From: Microbispora triticiradicis
GTDB taxonomy: Bacteria > Actinomycetota > Actinomycetes > Streptosporangiales > Streptosporangiaceae
Assembly (NCBI GenBank): GCA_003260025.2
Contig: QFZU02000037.1
Span: 1 to 64,000 of the forward strand
Reading direction: 5' to 3'
Length of the DNA: 64,000 nt
The notes under the pieces are model-generated. The model was not told the origin of the DNA. It searched no databases and worked only from the letters and a program-made list of their open reading frames with translations. Numbering within the stretch: the first letter of the stretch is position 1; every line of letters begins with the position of its first letter. Of this stretch, positions 33,648 through 43,016 are shown one piece after another. The position numbers and the translations under genes were made by a program.

Positions 33648-35026
33648 AGCCTGGTTTCGACCTGCTCATCCGCGGGGGTGAGGTCGTCAACGGCGACGCC
33701 AGGGCGGCGCTGGACGTCGGCGTGGCCGGAGGGCGGATCGCGGCCCTCCTCGCCCCCGGCTCGCCGGCCGCCGCAGAGCGGGAGATCGACGCGACCGGGC
33801 TGCTCGTCATGCCCGGCGGCGTCGACACCCACACCCACGTCGCCTGGCCGTACGACGACACCGTCACGGTGGACGACTGGCACTCGGCGACCCGGGCCGC
33901 GGTGCTCGGCGGGACGACCACGATCATGGACTTCGTCCCGCCCGCCGCGGGCGGCCTCGCCGCGCGCTGCCGCGCCCGCGTCGAGGAGGCCGCTGCCGAC
34001 GCGGTGATCGACTTCGGGTTCCACCCGATCCTCACGGCGTCCGACACCCGCGACGTCGAGGACATCGGCAAGGTCATCGCCGAGGGCTTCACGTCGTTCA
34101 AGATGTACACGACGTACGAGGACCGGCGCGTCGACGACGGAGCCGCCTGGACGCTGATGCGGGCAATCGCCGCGAACGGCGGGCTGCCCGGCTTCCACGC
34201 CGAGAACCACGAGATCCTCATCAGCGCGCTGGACGACCAGGTCCGCTCCGGCCACCTGGGCCTGGCGGACTATCCCCACAGCCGGCCCGGGCTGGCCGAG
34301 GCCGAGACCATCCACATGGTGTCGATGTACGCCCGGCGGCTGAACACGCCGGTCTACATCTTCCACGTCTCCGGCTCCGACGCGCTCGACGCCGTACGCT
34401 TCGCGCGCCGCGCCGGGACCGTCGTCCACGCCGAGACCTGCACGCACTACCTCGCGCACGACGAGAGCGTGTTCACCGGCGAGGACGCGTGGCGCTTCGT
34501 CATCTCCCCGCCGATCCGCGGCGCGGCCGACCGGCTCGACCTGTGGTCGGGGATCGCGGACGGCACGGTCGTCTCCGTCGGCTCCGACCACTGCGCGTAC
34601 GACACCTCCGCCAAGCGGGGCTGGGAGCACGACCACCGCCACATCCCGGCGGGCGCCCCCGGCATCGAGGCCCGTACGCCGGTGCTGTGGAACGAGGCCG
34701 TGAACGTGCGCGGACTCGATCCGTGCCAGTTCGTCCAGGTCTCGGCGGAGCGCGCCGCGCGGGCGCTCGGGCTGTTCCCGCGCAAGGGCCGCGTGGCGGT
34801 CGGCGCCGACGCCGACCTCGTCCTGTGGGACCCGGCCCGCGCCTGGACCGGCGCCGACCTGCGGCCCGTCTCGCCCGCCACCTTCTCCCTGTACGAGCGG
34901 TCGAGCGGCGCCGGGCTCGCCCGGCACGTCGTCGCCGGCGGCCGTCTGGTCGTCGAAGACGGGAACTTCGCGGGGGAGAGGGGCGCCGGGCGCTTTCTTG
35001 CCCGCGCGCCGATGGCGCGGCCGTGA
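33644..35026 (+). CDS. Dihydropyrimidinase/hydantoinase-family amidohydrolase
   Basis: A 460-residue cyclic amidohydrolase. Metal ligands are visible: His63 and His65 (DTHTH), Lys153 of FKMYTTY (carboxylated bridging Lys), His185 (FHAENHE), a later His in CTHYL, and Asp in GSDHCAYD. It opens cyclic ureides such as hydantoins or dihydropyrimidines to N-carbamoyl products, which the isochorismatase-type enzyme could then hydrolyse. Start and stop both overlap neighbours (ATGA, GTGA), so it is tightly coupled in the operon. Confidence 0.9.
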   Translation: MKPGFDLLIRGGEVVNGDARAALDVGVAGGRIAALLAPGSPAAAEREIDATGLLVMPGGVDTHTHVAWPYDDTVTVDDWHSATRAAVLGGTTTIMDFVPPAAGGLAARCRARVEEAAADAVIDFGFHPILTASDTRDVEDIGKVIAEGFTSFKMYTTYEDRRVDDGAAWTLMRAIAANGGLPGFHAENHEILISALDDQVRSGHLGLADYPHSRPGLAEAETIHMVSMYARRLNTPVYIFHVSGSDALDAVRFARRAGTVVHAETCTHYLAHDESVFTGEDAWRFVISPPIRGAADRLDLWSGIADGTVVSVGSDHCAYDTSAKRGWEHDHRHIPAGAPGIEARTPVLWNEAVNVRGLDPCQFVQVSAERAARALGLFPRKGRVAVGADADLVLWDPARAWTGADLRPVSPATFSLYERSSGAGLARHVVAGGRLVVEDGNFAGERGAGRFLARAPMARP

Positions 35027-35985
35027 GCGCCCCCGACGTCGTCACGTACGGCGAGATCATGGGCAACTTCGTGGCCACCGAGGTGGGCCCGCTGGAGAAG
35101 GCCACGCTGTTCGAACGGCGGCTCGCGGGATCGGAGCTGAACGTCGCGGTCGCGCTGGCGCGGCTCGGCCACCGGACCGGATACGTCGGCCGCGTGGGCG
35201 ACGACCCGCTCGGGGACGCCGCCCGCGCCCGCCTGCGCCAGGAGGGCATCGACGACACGCACGTGCGCGCCGAGGACCACGCGGTCACCGGCATCCAGCT
35301 GAAGCAACGCGTGCTCGTCGGGGACCCCCGCTACGTGTACTACCGCCGCGGGTCGGCCGGGTCGCTGCTCGCGCCGTCCCCCGAGACGCTGGCCTACGTG
35401 GCGTCGGCCCGGCACCTGCACGCGACCGGCATCCCGCCCGCGCTGTCCGCGACGGCCCGCCGGTTCGCGTACGAGGCGATGGAGGCGGCGCGGGACGCCG
35501 GGGCGGGCGTCACCTTCGACCCGAACCTGCGTCCCACCCTCTGGCCGGACCACGGCGAGATGACGCGCCTCGTGGACGACCTGGCCAGGCGGGCCGACTG
35601 GGTGCTGCCCGGCGTAGCGGAGGGCGAGGCGCTGACCGGGCGGCGCGAGCCGGAGGCCATCGCCGGTCACTACCTGTCGCGGGGTGCGCGCGGGGTTGCC
35701 GTCAAGCTCGGCGCGGCGGGGGCCATGCTGTTCACGCCCGAGGGGTCGTGGACCTGCCCGCCGTTCCGGGTCGTCACGGTCGACACCATCGGGGCGGGCG
35801 ACGGGTTCGCGGCCGGGTTCGTCAGCGGCCTGCTCGACGGTCTCGACGAGGAGCGGCGGCTCCGGCGCGCGTGCGCCGTGGGGGCGCTCGCCACCAGCAA
35901 CAAGGGCGACAACGAAGGCATGCCCACCCGTGCGGAACTGGACGCTCTCCTCGCGGCGGACCTACCGATGGAAGGAACGCGATGA
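35023..35985 (+). CDS. PfkB-family sugar kinase
   Basis: A 320-residue ribokinase-like kinase. The anion hole and catalytic Asp260 are in TIGAGDGFAAGF. The N-terminal substrate region (LAGSELNVAVALARLGHRTGYVGRVGDDPLG) and RYVYYRRGSAGSLL resemble 2-keto-3-deoxygluconate and related kinases. The GTG start overlaps the hydantoinase stop. It probably phosphorylates the sugar released or oxidised earlier in the pathway. Confidence 0.88.
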   Translation: MSAPDVVTYGEIMGNFVATEVGPLEKATLFERRLAGSELNVAVALARLGHRTGYVGRVGDDPLGDAARARLRQEGIDDTHVRAEDHAVTGIQLKQRVLVGDPRYVYYRRGSAGSLLAPSPETLAYVASARHLHATGIPPALSATARRFAYEAMEAARDAGAGVTFDPNLRPTLWPDHGEMTRLVDDLARRADWVLPGVAEGEALTGRREPEAIAGHYLSRGARGVAVKLGAAGAMLFTPEGSWTCPPFRVVTVDTIGAGDGFAAGFVSGLLDGLDEERRLRRACAVGALATSNKGDNEGMPTRAELDALLAADLPMEGTR

Positions 35986-36539
35986 CCGCGCGCAGTCTCC
36001 TCGACGTCGTCCAGTCGGAGGTGGCCGGAGTCCTGGCCGAGGTCGGCCCGGCCACGCTGGAGACGGCCGCCGACCTGCTGGACCACGCGCCGCGGATCTT
36101 CGTGGCGGGGGAGGGCAGGTCGGGCTACATGGCCAGGGCGTTCGCCATGCGCCTCGTTCACCTCGGCCGTACGGCGTACTTCGTCGGAGACACCTGCACG
36201 CCGTCGACCGGGCCGGGCGACCTGCTCGTCGCCGTCTCCGGGTCCGGCACGACGGCCGCCACCGTACGCGCGGCGCGGGCGGTGACCGAAGGTGGCGGGG
36301 AAGTCCTCGCGGTCACCACCGCGCCGTCGTCGCCCCTCGCCACCGGCGCGCGGCACGTCCTGCACGTGCCCGCCGCCACCAAGCACCGGCGCGAGGGCGA
36401 GGCGGCCACCGTGCAGCCTCTGTCGAGCCTGTTCGACCAGTGCACGCACCTGCTGCTCGACTGCGTCTGCCTGGAGCTCGCCCGGCGGCACAACGTGACC
36501 GACGAGCAGGCCAGGCAGGCCCACTCGAACACCGAGTGA
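35982..36539 (+). CDS. SIS-domain isomerase, 6-phospho-3-hexuloisomerase-like
   Basis: A 185-residue single-SIS-domain protein of the size and motif order of 6-phospho-3-hexuloisomerase: IFVAGEGRSGYMARAFAMRLVHLG, PGDLLVAVSGSGTT, VLAVTT and LFDQCTHLLLDCVCL. That enzyme converts 3-hexulose 6-phosphate to fructose 6-phosphate, and no hexulose-phosphate synthase is present here. Last gene of the operon (ATGA overlap with the kinase), giving a plausible exit into glycolysis. It is convergent with the DUF4328 gene 23 bases away. Confidence 0.85.
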   Translation: MTARSLLDVVQSEVAGVLAEVGPATLETAADLLDHAPRIFVAGEGRSGYMARAFAMRLVHLGRTAYFVGDTCTPSTGPGDLLVAVSGSGTTAATVRAARAVTEGGGEVLAVTTAPSSPLATGARHVLHVPAATKHRREGEAATVQPLSSLFDQCTHLLLDCVCLELARRHNVTDEQARQAHSNTE

Positions 36540-36562
36540 CGAGTCTGTCCACCCGGCGGGGT

Positions 36563-37276
36563 TCAGACGGCGGGGTCCTGGACGACGCTGGGCATCGGCG
36601 CCGGGGCAGTCCGGCGCTCCTCCTGGAAGCGCGTGATCGACAGGACGACCGCGACGGCGAGGGCGGCGGTGACGACGTACGCGGCGTTGACGGCGATGTC
36701 GAACAGCGCGGCCTCTCGCATCTCCGGCAGTTCTTCAGCGTTCAGGTACCTGCGGCCCGCTCCCTTGGCGACCCACATGCTGACCAGCCACGTCAGCCAC
36801 CAGGCCCAGACCAGTCCGGAACGGCGGGCGCTCGCGAGGTTTCCGGTCTCCTCGACGGCGCCGGGCTTCGAGGCCGTCCAGATGTCGTCGACGATCTGCT
36901 TGGGATACCACCAGCAGAGGATCGGGAAGCCCCATCCGAAGATCAGCCAGGGCCTGGCGCGCCGGTGCGGCCACGGGCTCAGCGTCTCGGCGTTCGTCCG
37001 GGCCCGGAAGAGCCAGATCAAGAACACGACCGCGGTGGCGACGTAGACGACGGTCTCCACCAGGCCCGACAGGGCGTAGAGCGTGTCGCTGGCGTCGCCG
37101 TCGGCCTGGGAGACGGAGGCGGGTTCGGTCAGGAACCTGTCGATGAGCAGGGCCCGCTGCACGTCGACGGCGGAGGAGAGCACGCTCACCAGGGAGTCGG
37201 CGGCCAGCATCACGACCGCCGCCGTACCCAGGGTTCGTATCGGCCGCAGCGGCATGGGCGGTGCTGTGGGATACAC
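36563..37276 (-). CDS. DUF4328 membrane protein
   Basis: A 237-residue integral membrane protein with about five hydrophobic segments and the DUF4328 hallmarks: FLIWLFRARTNAETL, RARPWLIFGWGFPILCWWYPKQIVDDIW and SGLVWAWWLTWLVS. Function unknown. The GTG start follows GAGGAG. It stands alone, between the catabolic operon and a hydrolase gene on the other strand. Confidence 0.85.
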   Translation of the reverse strand: MYPTAPPMPLRPIRTLGTAAVVMLAADSLVSVLSSAVDVQRALLIDRFLTEPASVSQADGDASDTLYALSGLVETVVYVATAVVFLIWLFRARTNAETLSPWPHRRARPWLIFGWGFPILCWWYPKQIVDDIWTASKPGAVEETGNLASARRSGLVWAWWLTWLVSMWVAKGAGRRYLNAEELPEMREAALFDIAVNAAYVVTAALAVAVVLSITRFQEERRTAPAPMPSVVQDPAV

Positions 37277-37398
37277 GGAAGACTCCTCAAGAGGGGTGAG
37301 GAATCATCATTCACCGCCGTACGGACGTGATCACCTGAATTTCCATTTCGTGATCACCTCTCTCGGTCGGGTTCTGGCGGGCTCCTTAGGGTGTGGTG

Positions 37399-38211
37399 AT
37401 GGACGTGAAGATCAGCGGTGTTCCGGTGCACGTCGTGGAGCACGGCGGCGGAAAGCCCGTTCTGGCGTTGCACGGTGCGGGCGTGGACCATCGGGAGATG
37501 GCCGGCGCGCTGGAGCCCGTGTTCCGTGACCGGCCCGGTTATCGGCGCATTTATCCGGACCTGCCGGGAATGGGGCAGACCCCGTTGCCGGACTGGTTCC
37601 GCGGCTCCGACGACACCCTCGATGTCGTGCTCGGTCTGGTCGACGCTCTGGTCGGAGACGAGCCGATCGCGGTCGTCGGCCACTCCTTCGGCGCGTACCT
37701 CGCGAGGGCCGTCGCCGACCGGCGCCCTGAGCGGGTCGCGGGACTGGCGCTGGTCTGTCCCATTGGCGAGGAGGCACGCGACGTGCCCGCGCACGCGGTG
37801 CTGCACGGCTCGGCCGGCGTGGCCGACGCGCTGAGCCCGGACGAGCGGGCCCAGTTCCGCGACTACTTCGTGGTGCATACGCCCGCCATGGTGGAGCGGT
37901 TCCGCGAGTACGTAGCCCCGGCCCTGCCCCTCGTCGACGGCGACGGCCTGGAGCGGATCTCCGACCGATGGCGGCTGAGCGACGCTCCCGCGGAGACGTC
38001 CCCCTACACCGGCCCGGCGCTGATCCTCGCCGGGCGCCAAGACTCCACGGTGGGGTACGCCGGTCCGTGGGAGCTGGTGGAGCGATATCCGCGGGCCACG
38101 TTCGCCGTCCTGGACCGGGCCGGTCACGCGCTGCCGCACGAGCAGTCCGGGCTGTTCACCGCCCTCGTCGCCGAATGGCTCGACCGGGTGGACGAGCACC
38201 GTACGGCGTGA
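37399..38211 (+). CDS. Alpha/beta-fold hydrolase
   Basis: A 270-residue hydrolase: oxyanion region LALHGAGVDHRE, nucleophile elbow VVGHSFGAYLA, acid in LILAGRQDSTVG and His in DRAGHALPHEQ. Substrate unknown. ATG chosen (AGGG 7 bases upstream); GTG codons at 37393 and 37396 are alternatives. It converges on the following HTH regulator gene. Confidence 0.87.
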   Translation: MDVKISGVPVHVVEHGGGKPVLALHGAGVDHREMAGALEPVFRDRPGYRRIYPDLPGMGQTPLPDWFRGSDDTLDVVLGLVDALVGDEPIAVVGHSFGAYLARAVADRRPERVAGLALVCPIGEEARDVPAHAVLHGSAGVADALSPDERAQFRDYFVVHTPAMVERFREYVAPALPLVDGDGLERISDRWRLSDAPAETSPYTGPALILAGRQDSTVGYAGPWELVERYPRATFAVLDRAGHALPHEQSGLFTALVAEWLDRVDEHRTA

Positions 38212-38219
38212 CGCCGGTC

Positions 38220-39077
38220 TCAGCCGCCGACGGCGCGGAGGGCTCCAGGGTGGCGGCCGGTGAGCCGGTCGAGCCTCGCGGCGGTGGCGTCGTCGGCGGG
38301 GAGATAGGCGATCAGGAGCTGGCTGTCGTCGTCGGACAGGCCGAGGGTCTCGTAGGACAGCCGCAGTTCGCCCTCCTGAGGGTGCCTCAGCCATTCGACG
38401 CCGGTGCGGTTCGGGCTGGATGGAGCCTTCAACCGATCGGTGAAGGGGGCGCCCACCGCGAGGGTCAGCTCGTCGACGAGATGGCCGACGTGTGGGTCCT
38501 CCTGGCGAAGGCCCAAACCGAGGAGGGCGATCCGCTCGTCAGCCACCCGTTCCCACTCCGGATAGGCGGCCCTGGCCCTCGGGTCGGCGAACAGGTAGCG
38601 CAGCAGGTTGGCCGGCCGATGGTCCAGCAGCCCGATGGGGCCGGTGAGCCGCTCGTAGCCGTCCGTGTGGGCGAGCACGTCACCGAGCCGGTTGATGACC
38701 AGTGCGGGGGCGGGTTCGAGCCGGTCGAGCAGCGCCCGGACGGTGGAGCGCACCGACTGCGCGGGCGGCCTCTGGCACATGCCGACCAGCCGGCCCGCGC
38801 CGTCGGCCGCCTTGTAGTGGTTCAGCAGGCGGAGGCGCTCGTCGGCGGACAGGCGCAACGCGTCGGCGAGAGCGGCGAGCACAGGCATCGAGGGGTGACG
38901 ATCCCGCCCCTGCTCAAGCCGGGTCAGGTATTCGACACTGATCCCGGCGAGCGCGGCCAGTTCGGAACGGCGCAGGCCCGGGGTACGGCGCCGGCCGCCG
39001 CCGGGTAGCCCGACATCGGCCGGGGTGACGGCCTCGCGGTGGGCCCGCAGGAACTCGCCCAGAGTGTTGTCGCTCAC
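38220..39077 (-). CDS. XRE-family regulator with MmyB-like ligand domain
   Basis: A 285-residue regulator. The N-terminal HTH has PGLRRSELAALAGISVEYLTRLEQGRDRHPS, the standard opening of this actinobacterial family. The C-terminal MmyB-like (PAS-like) domain has LLDRLEPAPALVINRLGDVLAHTDGYERL and RYLFADPRARAAYPEWERVAD. It often controls an adjacent dehydrogenase, here the divergent SDR. The GTG start lies 7 bases after TAGCCT, suggesting a leaderless message. Confidence 0.9.
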   Translation of the reverse strand: MSDNTLGEFLRAHREAVTPADVGLPGGGRRRTPGLRRSELAALAGISVEYLTRLEQGRDRHPSMPVLAALADALRLSADERLRLLNHYKAADGAGRLVGMCQRPPAQSVRSTVRALLDRLEPAPALVINRLGDVLAHTDGYERLTGPIGLLDHRPANLLRYLFADPRARAAYPEWERVADERIALLGLGLRQEDPHVGHLVDELTLAVGAPFTDRLKAPSSPNRTGVEWLRHPQEGELRLSYETLGLSDDDSQLLIAYLPADDATAARLDRLTGRHPGALRAVGG

Positions 39078-39204
39078 GATTCGCAGGCTACCGAGCGACC
39101 TCGTCTCCGATCGTGGCCCTGCCGGGGCCAGCCTCGGCCCGGCCTCCCTCCGGTGGTCCCCGCCGCCGGATCCTTGGGTTTCCACTGTGATGAGGAGCGT
39201 CGAA

Positions 39205-39960
39205 ATGGATCTGGGACTCACCGGCCGTACGGTCATCGTGACGGGAGCCTCCGGCGGCATCGGCCGCGAGATCGCCCGCGGGTTCGCCGCCGAAGGGGCC
39301 GACGTCGTGCTCACCTATCACCACTCCCAGGAGGGCGCGGAGGGGTTCGCCAAGGAGATCGGCGGACGCTCGCTCGTCGCGCCGTACGAACTGGACGACG
39401 ACGAAGCGGCCCGCACTCTTGCCGAGACCGTGATCGAGTGGTCCGGCCGGATCGACGTGCTGGTCAACAACGCGGTGCACTGGGGCGCCACCGAACCGGA
39501 TGGAGACCTCTCGTTCGAGGCCGTGTCCGACGAGAGGTGGCAGAAGACGATCCGGGCCAACGTCGAGGGCGCGCTCCGGCTCACTCGGGCGGTCGTCCCG
39601 TCCATGCGTAAGCGCGGCTGGGGCCGGCTGGTGCACATCTCCTCTGCCATCGCGGTCGACGGGATGCCCGGCGGTGAGTACTACGGCGCGGCCAAGGCGG
39701 CACTGCACGGTTTCAGCAGGTCCGCCGCGTTCGGGCTCGGCAAGGACGGCGACATCCTGTCCAACGTCGTCATGCCCGGCCTCACCAGGACGGAGACCAA
39801 CGGCGCGATCGTCGAGCAGGCGGGCGGGCACTACAGCGCGCTGGCTCCGATCGGCCGCCTGCTCGACGCCGCCGAGGTCGCGAGCGCCGTCGTCTACCTG
39901 GGCTCCGCCGCCAACACCGGCATCACCGGACAGGCGATCAAGGTCACCGGCGGAGCGTGA
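39205..39960 (+). CDS. SDR-family oxidoreductase
   Basis: A 251-residue classical SDR: VTGASGGIG cofactor loop, VLVNNAV, active-site Ser in HISSAIAV, Tyr-x-x-x-Lys in YYGAAKAAL and a C-terminal ITGQAIKVTGGA. The ATG at 39205 has GAGGAG 7 bases upstream; an ATG at 39190 is less suitable. Divergent from the XRE/MmyB-like regulator, a conserved type of pairing in actinomycetes. Confidence 0.9.
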   Translation: MDLGLTGRTVIVTGASGGIGREIARGFAAEGADVVLTYHHSQEGAEGFAKEIGGRSLVAPYELDDDEAARTLAETVIEWSGRIDVLVNNAVHWGATEPDGDLSFEAVSDERWQKTIRANVEGALRLTRAVVPSMRKRGWGRLVHISSAIAVDGMPGGEYYGAAKAALHGFSRSAAFGLGKDGDILSNVVMPGLTRTETNGAIVEQAGGHYSALAPIGRLLDAAEVASAVVYLGSAANTGITGQAIKVTGGA

Positions 39961-39977
39961 GCGCGGCCGCTCGTCCC

Positions 39978-41507
39978 CTACGGCGCGAGCAGCGGGAGCG
40001 CCGCGAAGGCGTGATCCCGCCACAGCAGCCGCGAGGCCTCCTCCGGATAGGCGGTGACCGTCGAGGGCGTGTCGAAGAGCTGCGCGAGGCGGCGCTCGGC
40101 GTCGTACGGCGGCCAGCCCGGGTCGCCGTGCGCGGCGAACGCCGTCCACGCCGTACGGATCCGCGCGGACAGCTCCTCCGCCGCCGGGGAGGGCGGGTCG
40201 CCGATCAGCATGGCGGGCTGCCCGCTGCTCAGGTTGCCGAACACGAGCGGCACGTCCAGGCCGTGGCAGGCGCCGAGGGCACCGCCCAGCCCCGGGGCGG
40301 GCCACGTCAGCTCGTAGAGGTGGGCCCGCCCGCCCCCGGCGACCTGCGCGTCGGCGAGGCGAAGGCTCGGCATGCGGAACAGCCAGTCCGCGTTGACCAG
40401 TTCGTACAGCTCCTCGTCGTCGGCGGCGGGGAACGCCTCCCGGTAGCGGCGCGCGCCGTCCGGGCCGGGAGCGAGCATGCGCAGGGCGGTCTCGGTCTGT
40501 TCATGCGTGACCTGGCCGAGGACGCCGTCGATCAGGCTGAACAGCCGGTGCTCGTCACGGGTGTGCCCGACGAGAAGCTCGACGTCCCGGGCGGCGCCGT
40601 CGGCCAGCGCCTGCCACGGCGTCGCCGGCAGGACGTCGCCGTCGACGACCGGAGCGAACGGGATCGGCCGATGGGTGATCTGCCCCCAGCGCTCCCGCCA
40701 CCGAGTTATCTTCGCCGAGATCGCGTCGCCTATGGCGGGCAGCCGGGCCGGGTCCACCGCCGACAGGCCGGACACCGTCGGCCGTACGCCCAGCTCGGCG
40801 GCGCAGGCGGCGGCGACGTCGGCGGCCAGCTCGGGGGAGAAGAACGTGCCCGGCACACTCTGCGCGACCGCCCGGCGGAAGAGCGCGGCGGCGCGCGGCA
40901 TGGCGAGCAGCGCCGCGACCGATCCGCCGCCCGCCGACTCCCCGAAGACCGTGACCCGGCCCGGGTCGCCGCCGAACGCCCGGATGTTGTCCCGCACCCA
41001 TTGGAGGGCCGCGACCTGGTCGAGCAGCCCCCGGTTGGCCGGGGCTCCGTCGATCAACGCGAAACCCTCGATGCCGAGCCGGTAGTTGAGGGTCACGACC
41101 ACGATTCCGCTGGCGGCCAGGTGCCCGGCGTCGTACTCCGGGAGGCCGGCGTTGCCCGAGACATAACCACCACCGGGGATCCACACCATCACCGGAAGCC
41201 CCGCCGCCGGATGCGGCTCCGGCGTCCACACGTTGACCGTCAGCCAGTCGTCGCCGGCGGTGTCCTGTGGCCCTCCTAGCAAGCTGGACTGTGGTGGCGG
41301 CGGGCCGTACGCGAGTGCCGGGCGCACACCGTCCCAGCCGCGCACCGGCCGCGGCGCGGCGAACCGCAGGGCCCCGACCGGCGGCTCGGCGTACGGGATG
41401 CCGCGGAAGACCGCCAGGCCCGCCTCCCGGCCGCCGCGCAGGACACCGGCCGCCGTACGGACTTCCGGCTCGGACGCGTACGGCGTGCCAGACGCGGTCA
41501 CGGCCAC
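39978..41507 (-). CDS. Carboxylesterase type B
   Basis: A 509-residue serine esterase of the cholinesterase-like family. Typical motifs are VFRGIPYAEPPVGALRF near the N-terminus, WIPGGGYVSG (oxyanion hole), FGESAGGGSVAALL with the nucleophile, an acidic residue in VGHTRDEHRLF and the His in ACHGLDVPLVFGN. The GTG start has GGAGA upstream. No convincing signal peptide is seen, so it is likely intracellular. Substrate unknown. Confidence 0.9.
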   Translation of the reverse strand: MAVTASGTPYASEPEVRTAAGVLRGGREAGLAVFRGIPYAEPPVGALRFAAPRPVRGWDGVRPALAYGPPPPQSSLLGGPQDTAGDDWLTVNVWTPEPHPAAGLPVMVWIPGGGYVSGNAGLPEYDAGHLAASGIVVVTLNYRLGIEGFALIDGAPANRGLLDQVAALQWVRDNIRAFGGDPGRVTVFGESAGGGSVAALLAMPRAAALFRRAVAQSVPGTFFSPELAADVAAACAAELGVRPTVSGLSAVDPARLPAIGDAISAKITRWRERWGQITHRPIPFAPVVDGDVLPATPWQALADGAARDVELLVGHTRDEHRLFSLIDGVLGQVTHEQTETALRMLAPGPDGARRYREAFPAADDEELYELVNADWLFRMPSLRLADAQVAGGGRAHLYELTWPAPGLGGALGACHGLDVPLVFGNLSSGQPAMLIGDPPSPAAEELSARIRTAWTAFAAHGDPGWPPYDAERRLAQLFDTPSTVTAYPEEASRLLWRDHAFAALPLLAP

Positions 41508-41735
41508 TTCGCGGTCTCCTCTCCGTCCCTGCCCGGCCGAGCATCGCAACCCGCGCGGACCGCGGGCAAACCATTTTGGGAAAGCGATGCCGGCGGGCCT
41601 GAAAGCCTGATTTCGGCCGTCCGCCACTGTGGTGTATATGACAATGGTAATTTCCCACATCCAGTTCACATCAAATTGCTTTCAGGAGTGAACTGCGTGG
41701 GTGCCAAATCTTAGGTACTGTCATTGATCGCTAGC

Positions 41736-42974
41736 ATGGGCCGAATGCTCACAACTCGGGACGTGCCGCAGCGCACCAGGAAACGCTTGGCGTGGCTCGA
41801 CGCCCTACGTGGTCTCGCCGCCCTGACCGTGGTTTTCGAGCACACCCTTGAGCCGTTGTTACCTGAAGCGCAGCTACCTGTGAAAGCGGCTTTCGACCCC
41901 GGCTGGTACGGGGTGACGGTGTTCTTCTTGGTCAGCGGATACATCGTGCCGGCGTCCCTGGAACGGCGGGCCAGCTTACGGGCATTCTGGATTTCCCGTT
42001 TCTTTCGCCTGTATCCGCTGTTCGGAGTGGCAGCGGCGGCTATGGCTCTGCTGACGCTGTTGGGTTGGGACGACCCTCACATCTGGTGGAAGTCCCGGCT
42101 GGTCTCCCTCGTCATGGGCCACCTGACGATGCTGCAGAACCTGCTGTACATGCCCAACCTGCTCAACATCCTCTGGACGCTGTCCTACGAGATGGGCTTC
42201 TATCTGCTGCTGACGGCGATGTTCACGCTCGGCATCAACCGGAAGAGCGTCACCAGCGCACTCGGCTTCACCGCGGCGGCCCTGCTTGGTGCCGGCGCCC
42301 TCCCAGTCACTCTGCTGTCGGCAGGCGGATCCAGTCGGATGCTGACGGTCACCCTGGCGGTGACCACACTGATGACGGCGGGACTGGCTGCTGCCATCAG
42401 GGGTTCGGGCGCAGTGCGGCAAGTAGGCGCGATCGTCATCGGGCTCACTGTGCTGACACTCCTGGCGGTCAACCAGAGCTATCCCGGGCCGTGGCAAGGC
42501 TTGCTCATCCTGGCCACGATGTTCGCCGGGACAGTGCTGTACAGGGCAGAGCAGCGGGAACTCTCCTGGAAACAAGCAGGATGGGTGACTCTGGTCCCGC
42601 TGGCCGGGATCTGGCTGACGCGTGACGACTTCGGCACACAGATCGCCACAGGCGCCGCTTGGCTCACCTTCGCTGCCGGTCTGGCGTTGCGGCGTCAGAA
42701 GATGCCCCGCGTACTCACATGGCTGGGGCTGGTCAGTTACTCGGTCTACCTGCTCCACCCCCTGCTGCTGGAGAGCGTCGAGTGGTTCTGGCCGGAGCCG
42801 CTGGCCGTACCCCTGAATCTGCGCATGGCGGCTCTGGCATGCGTGGTAGCGCTGCTGCTCGGACTCAGCGCGCTGACGTGGCGTTTCGTCGAAGCTCCCG
42901 CACAACGCCTGGCCAAGCGCCTCACCTCAGCGGGCGCACGGCCGGACAGGCGTGAAGCTACGAATCTGGTATGA
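41736..42974 (+). CDS. Acyltransferase family 3 (membrane O-acyltransferase)
   Basis: A 412-residue integral membrane protein with about ten hydrophobic segments. The family start LAWLDALRGLAALTVVFEHTLE carries the conserved Arg and His, followed by FFLVSGYIVPASLERR, SRFFRLYPLF and WTLSYEMGFYLLL, as in OafA/NodX-type sugar or antibiotic O-acyltransferases. The 5' region has visibly lower GC than the neighbours. ATG 41745 and TTG 41724 are alternative starts. No linked biosynthetic genes. Confidence 0.85.
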   Translation: MGRMLTTRDVPQRTRKRLAWLDALRGLAALTVVFEHTLEPLLPEAQLPVKAAFDPGWYGVTVFFLVSGYIVPASLERRASLRAFWISRFFRLYPLFGVAAAAMALLTLLGWDDPHIWWKSRLVSLVMGHLTMLQNLLYMPNLLNILWTLSYEMGFYLLLTAMFTLGINRKSVTSALGFTAAALLGAGALPVTLLSAGGSSRMLTVTLAVTTLMTAGLAAAIRGSGAVRQVGAIVIGLTVLTLLAVNQSYPGPWQGLLILATMFAGTVLYRAEQRELSWKQAGWVTLVPLAGIWLTRDDFGTQIATGAAWLTFAAGLALRRQKMPRVLTWLGLVSYSVYLLHPLLLESVEWFWPEPLAVPLNLRMAALACVVALLLGLSALTWRFVEAPAQRLAKRLTSAGARPDRREATNLV

Positions 42975-43016
42975 GTTACTTGTTTTTCTGTAGTCACCAG
43001 CACTAGCGTCGTAGCC

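Noticed and set aside
41640-41735. Possible attachment site or insertion scar before the acyltransferase
   Set aside because: Lower GC and short palindromic bits are present, but no tRNA, integrase or paired repeat was found.
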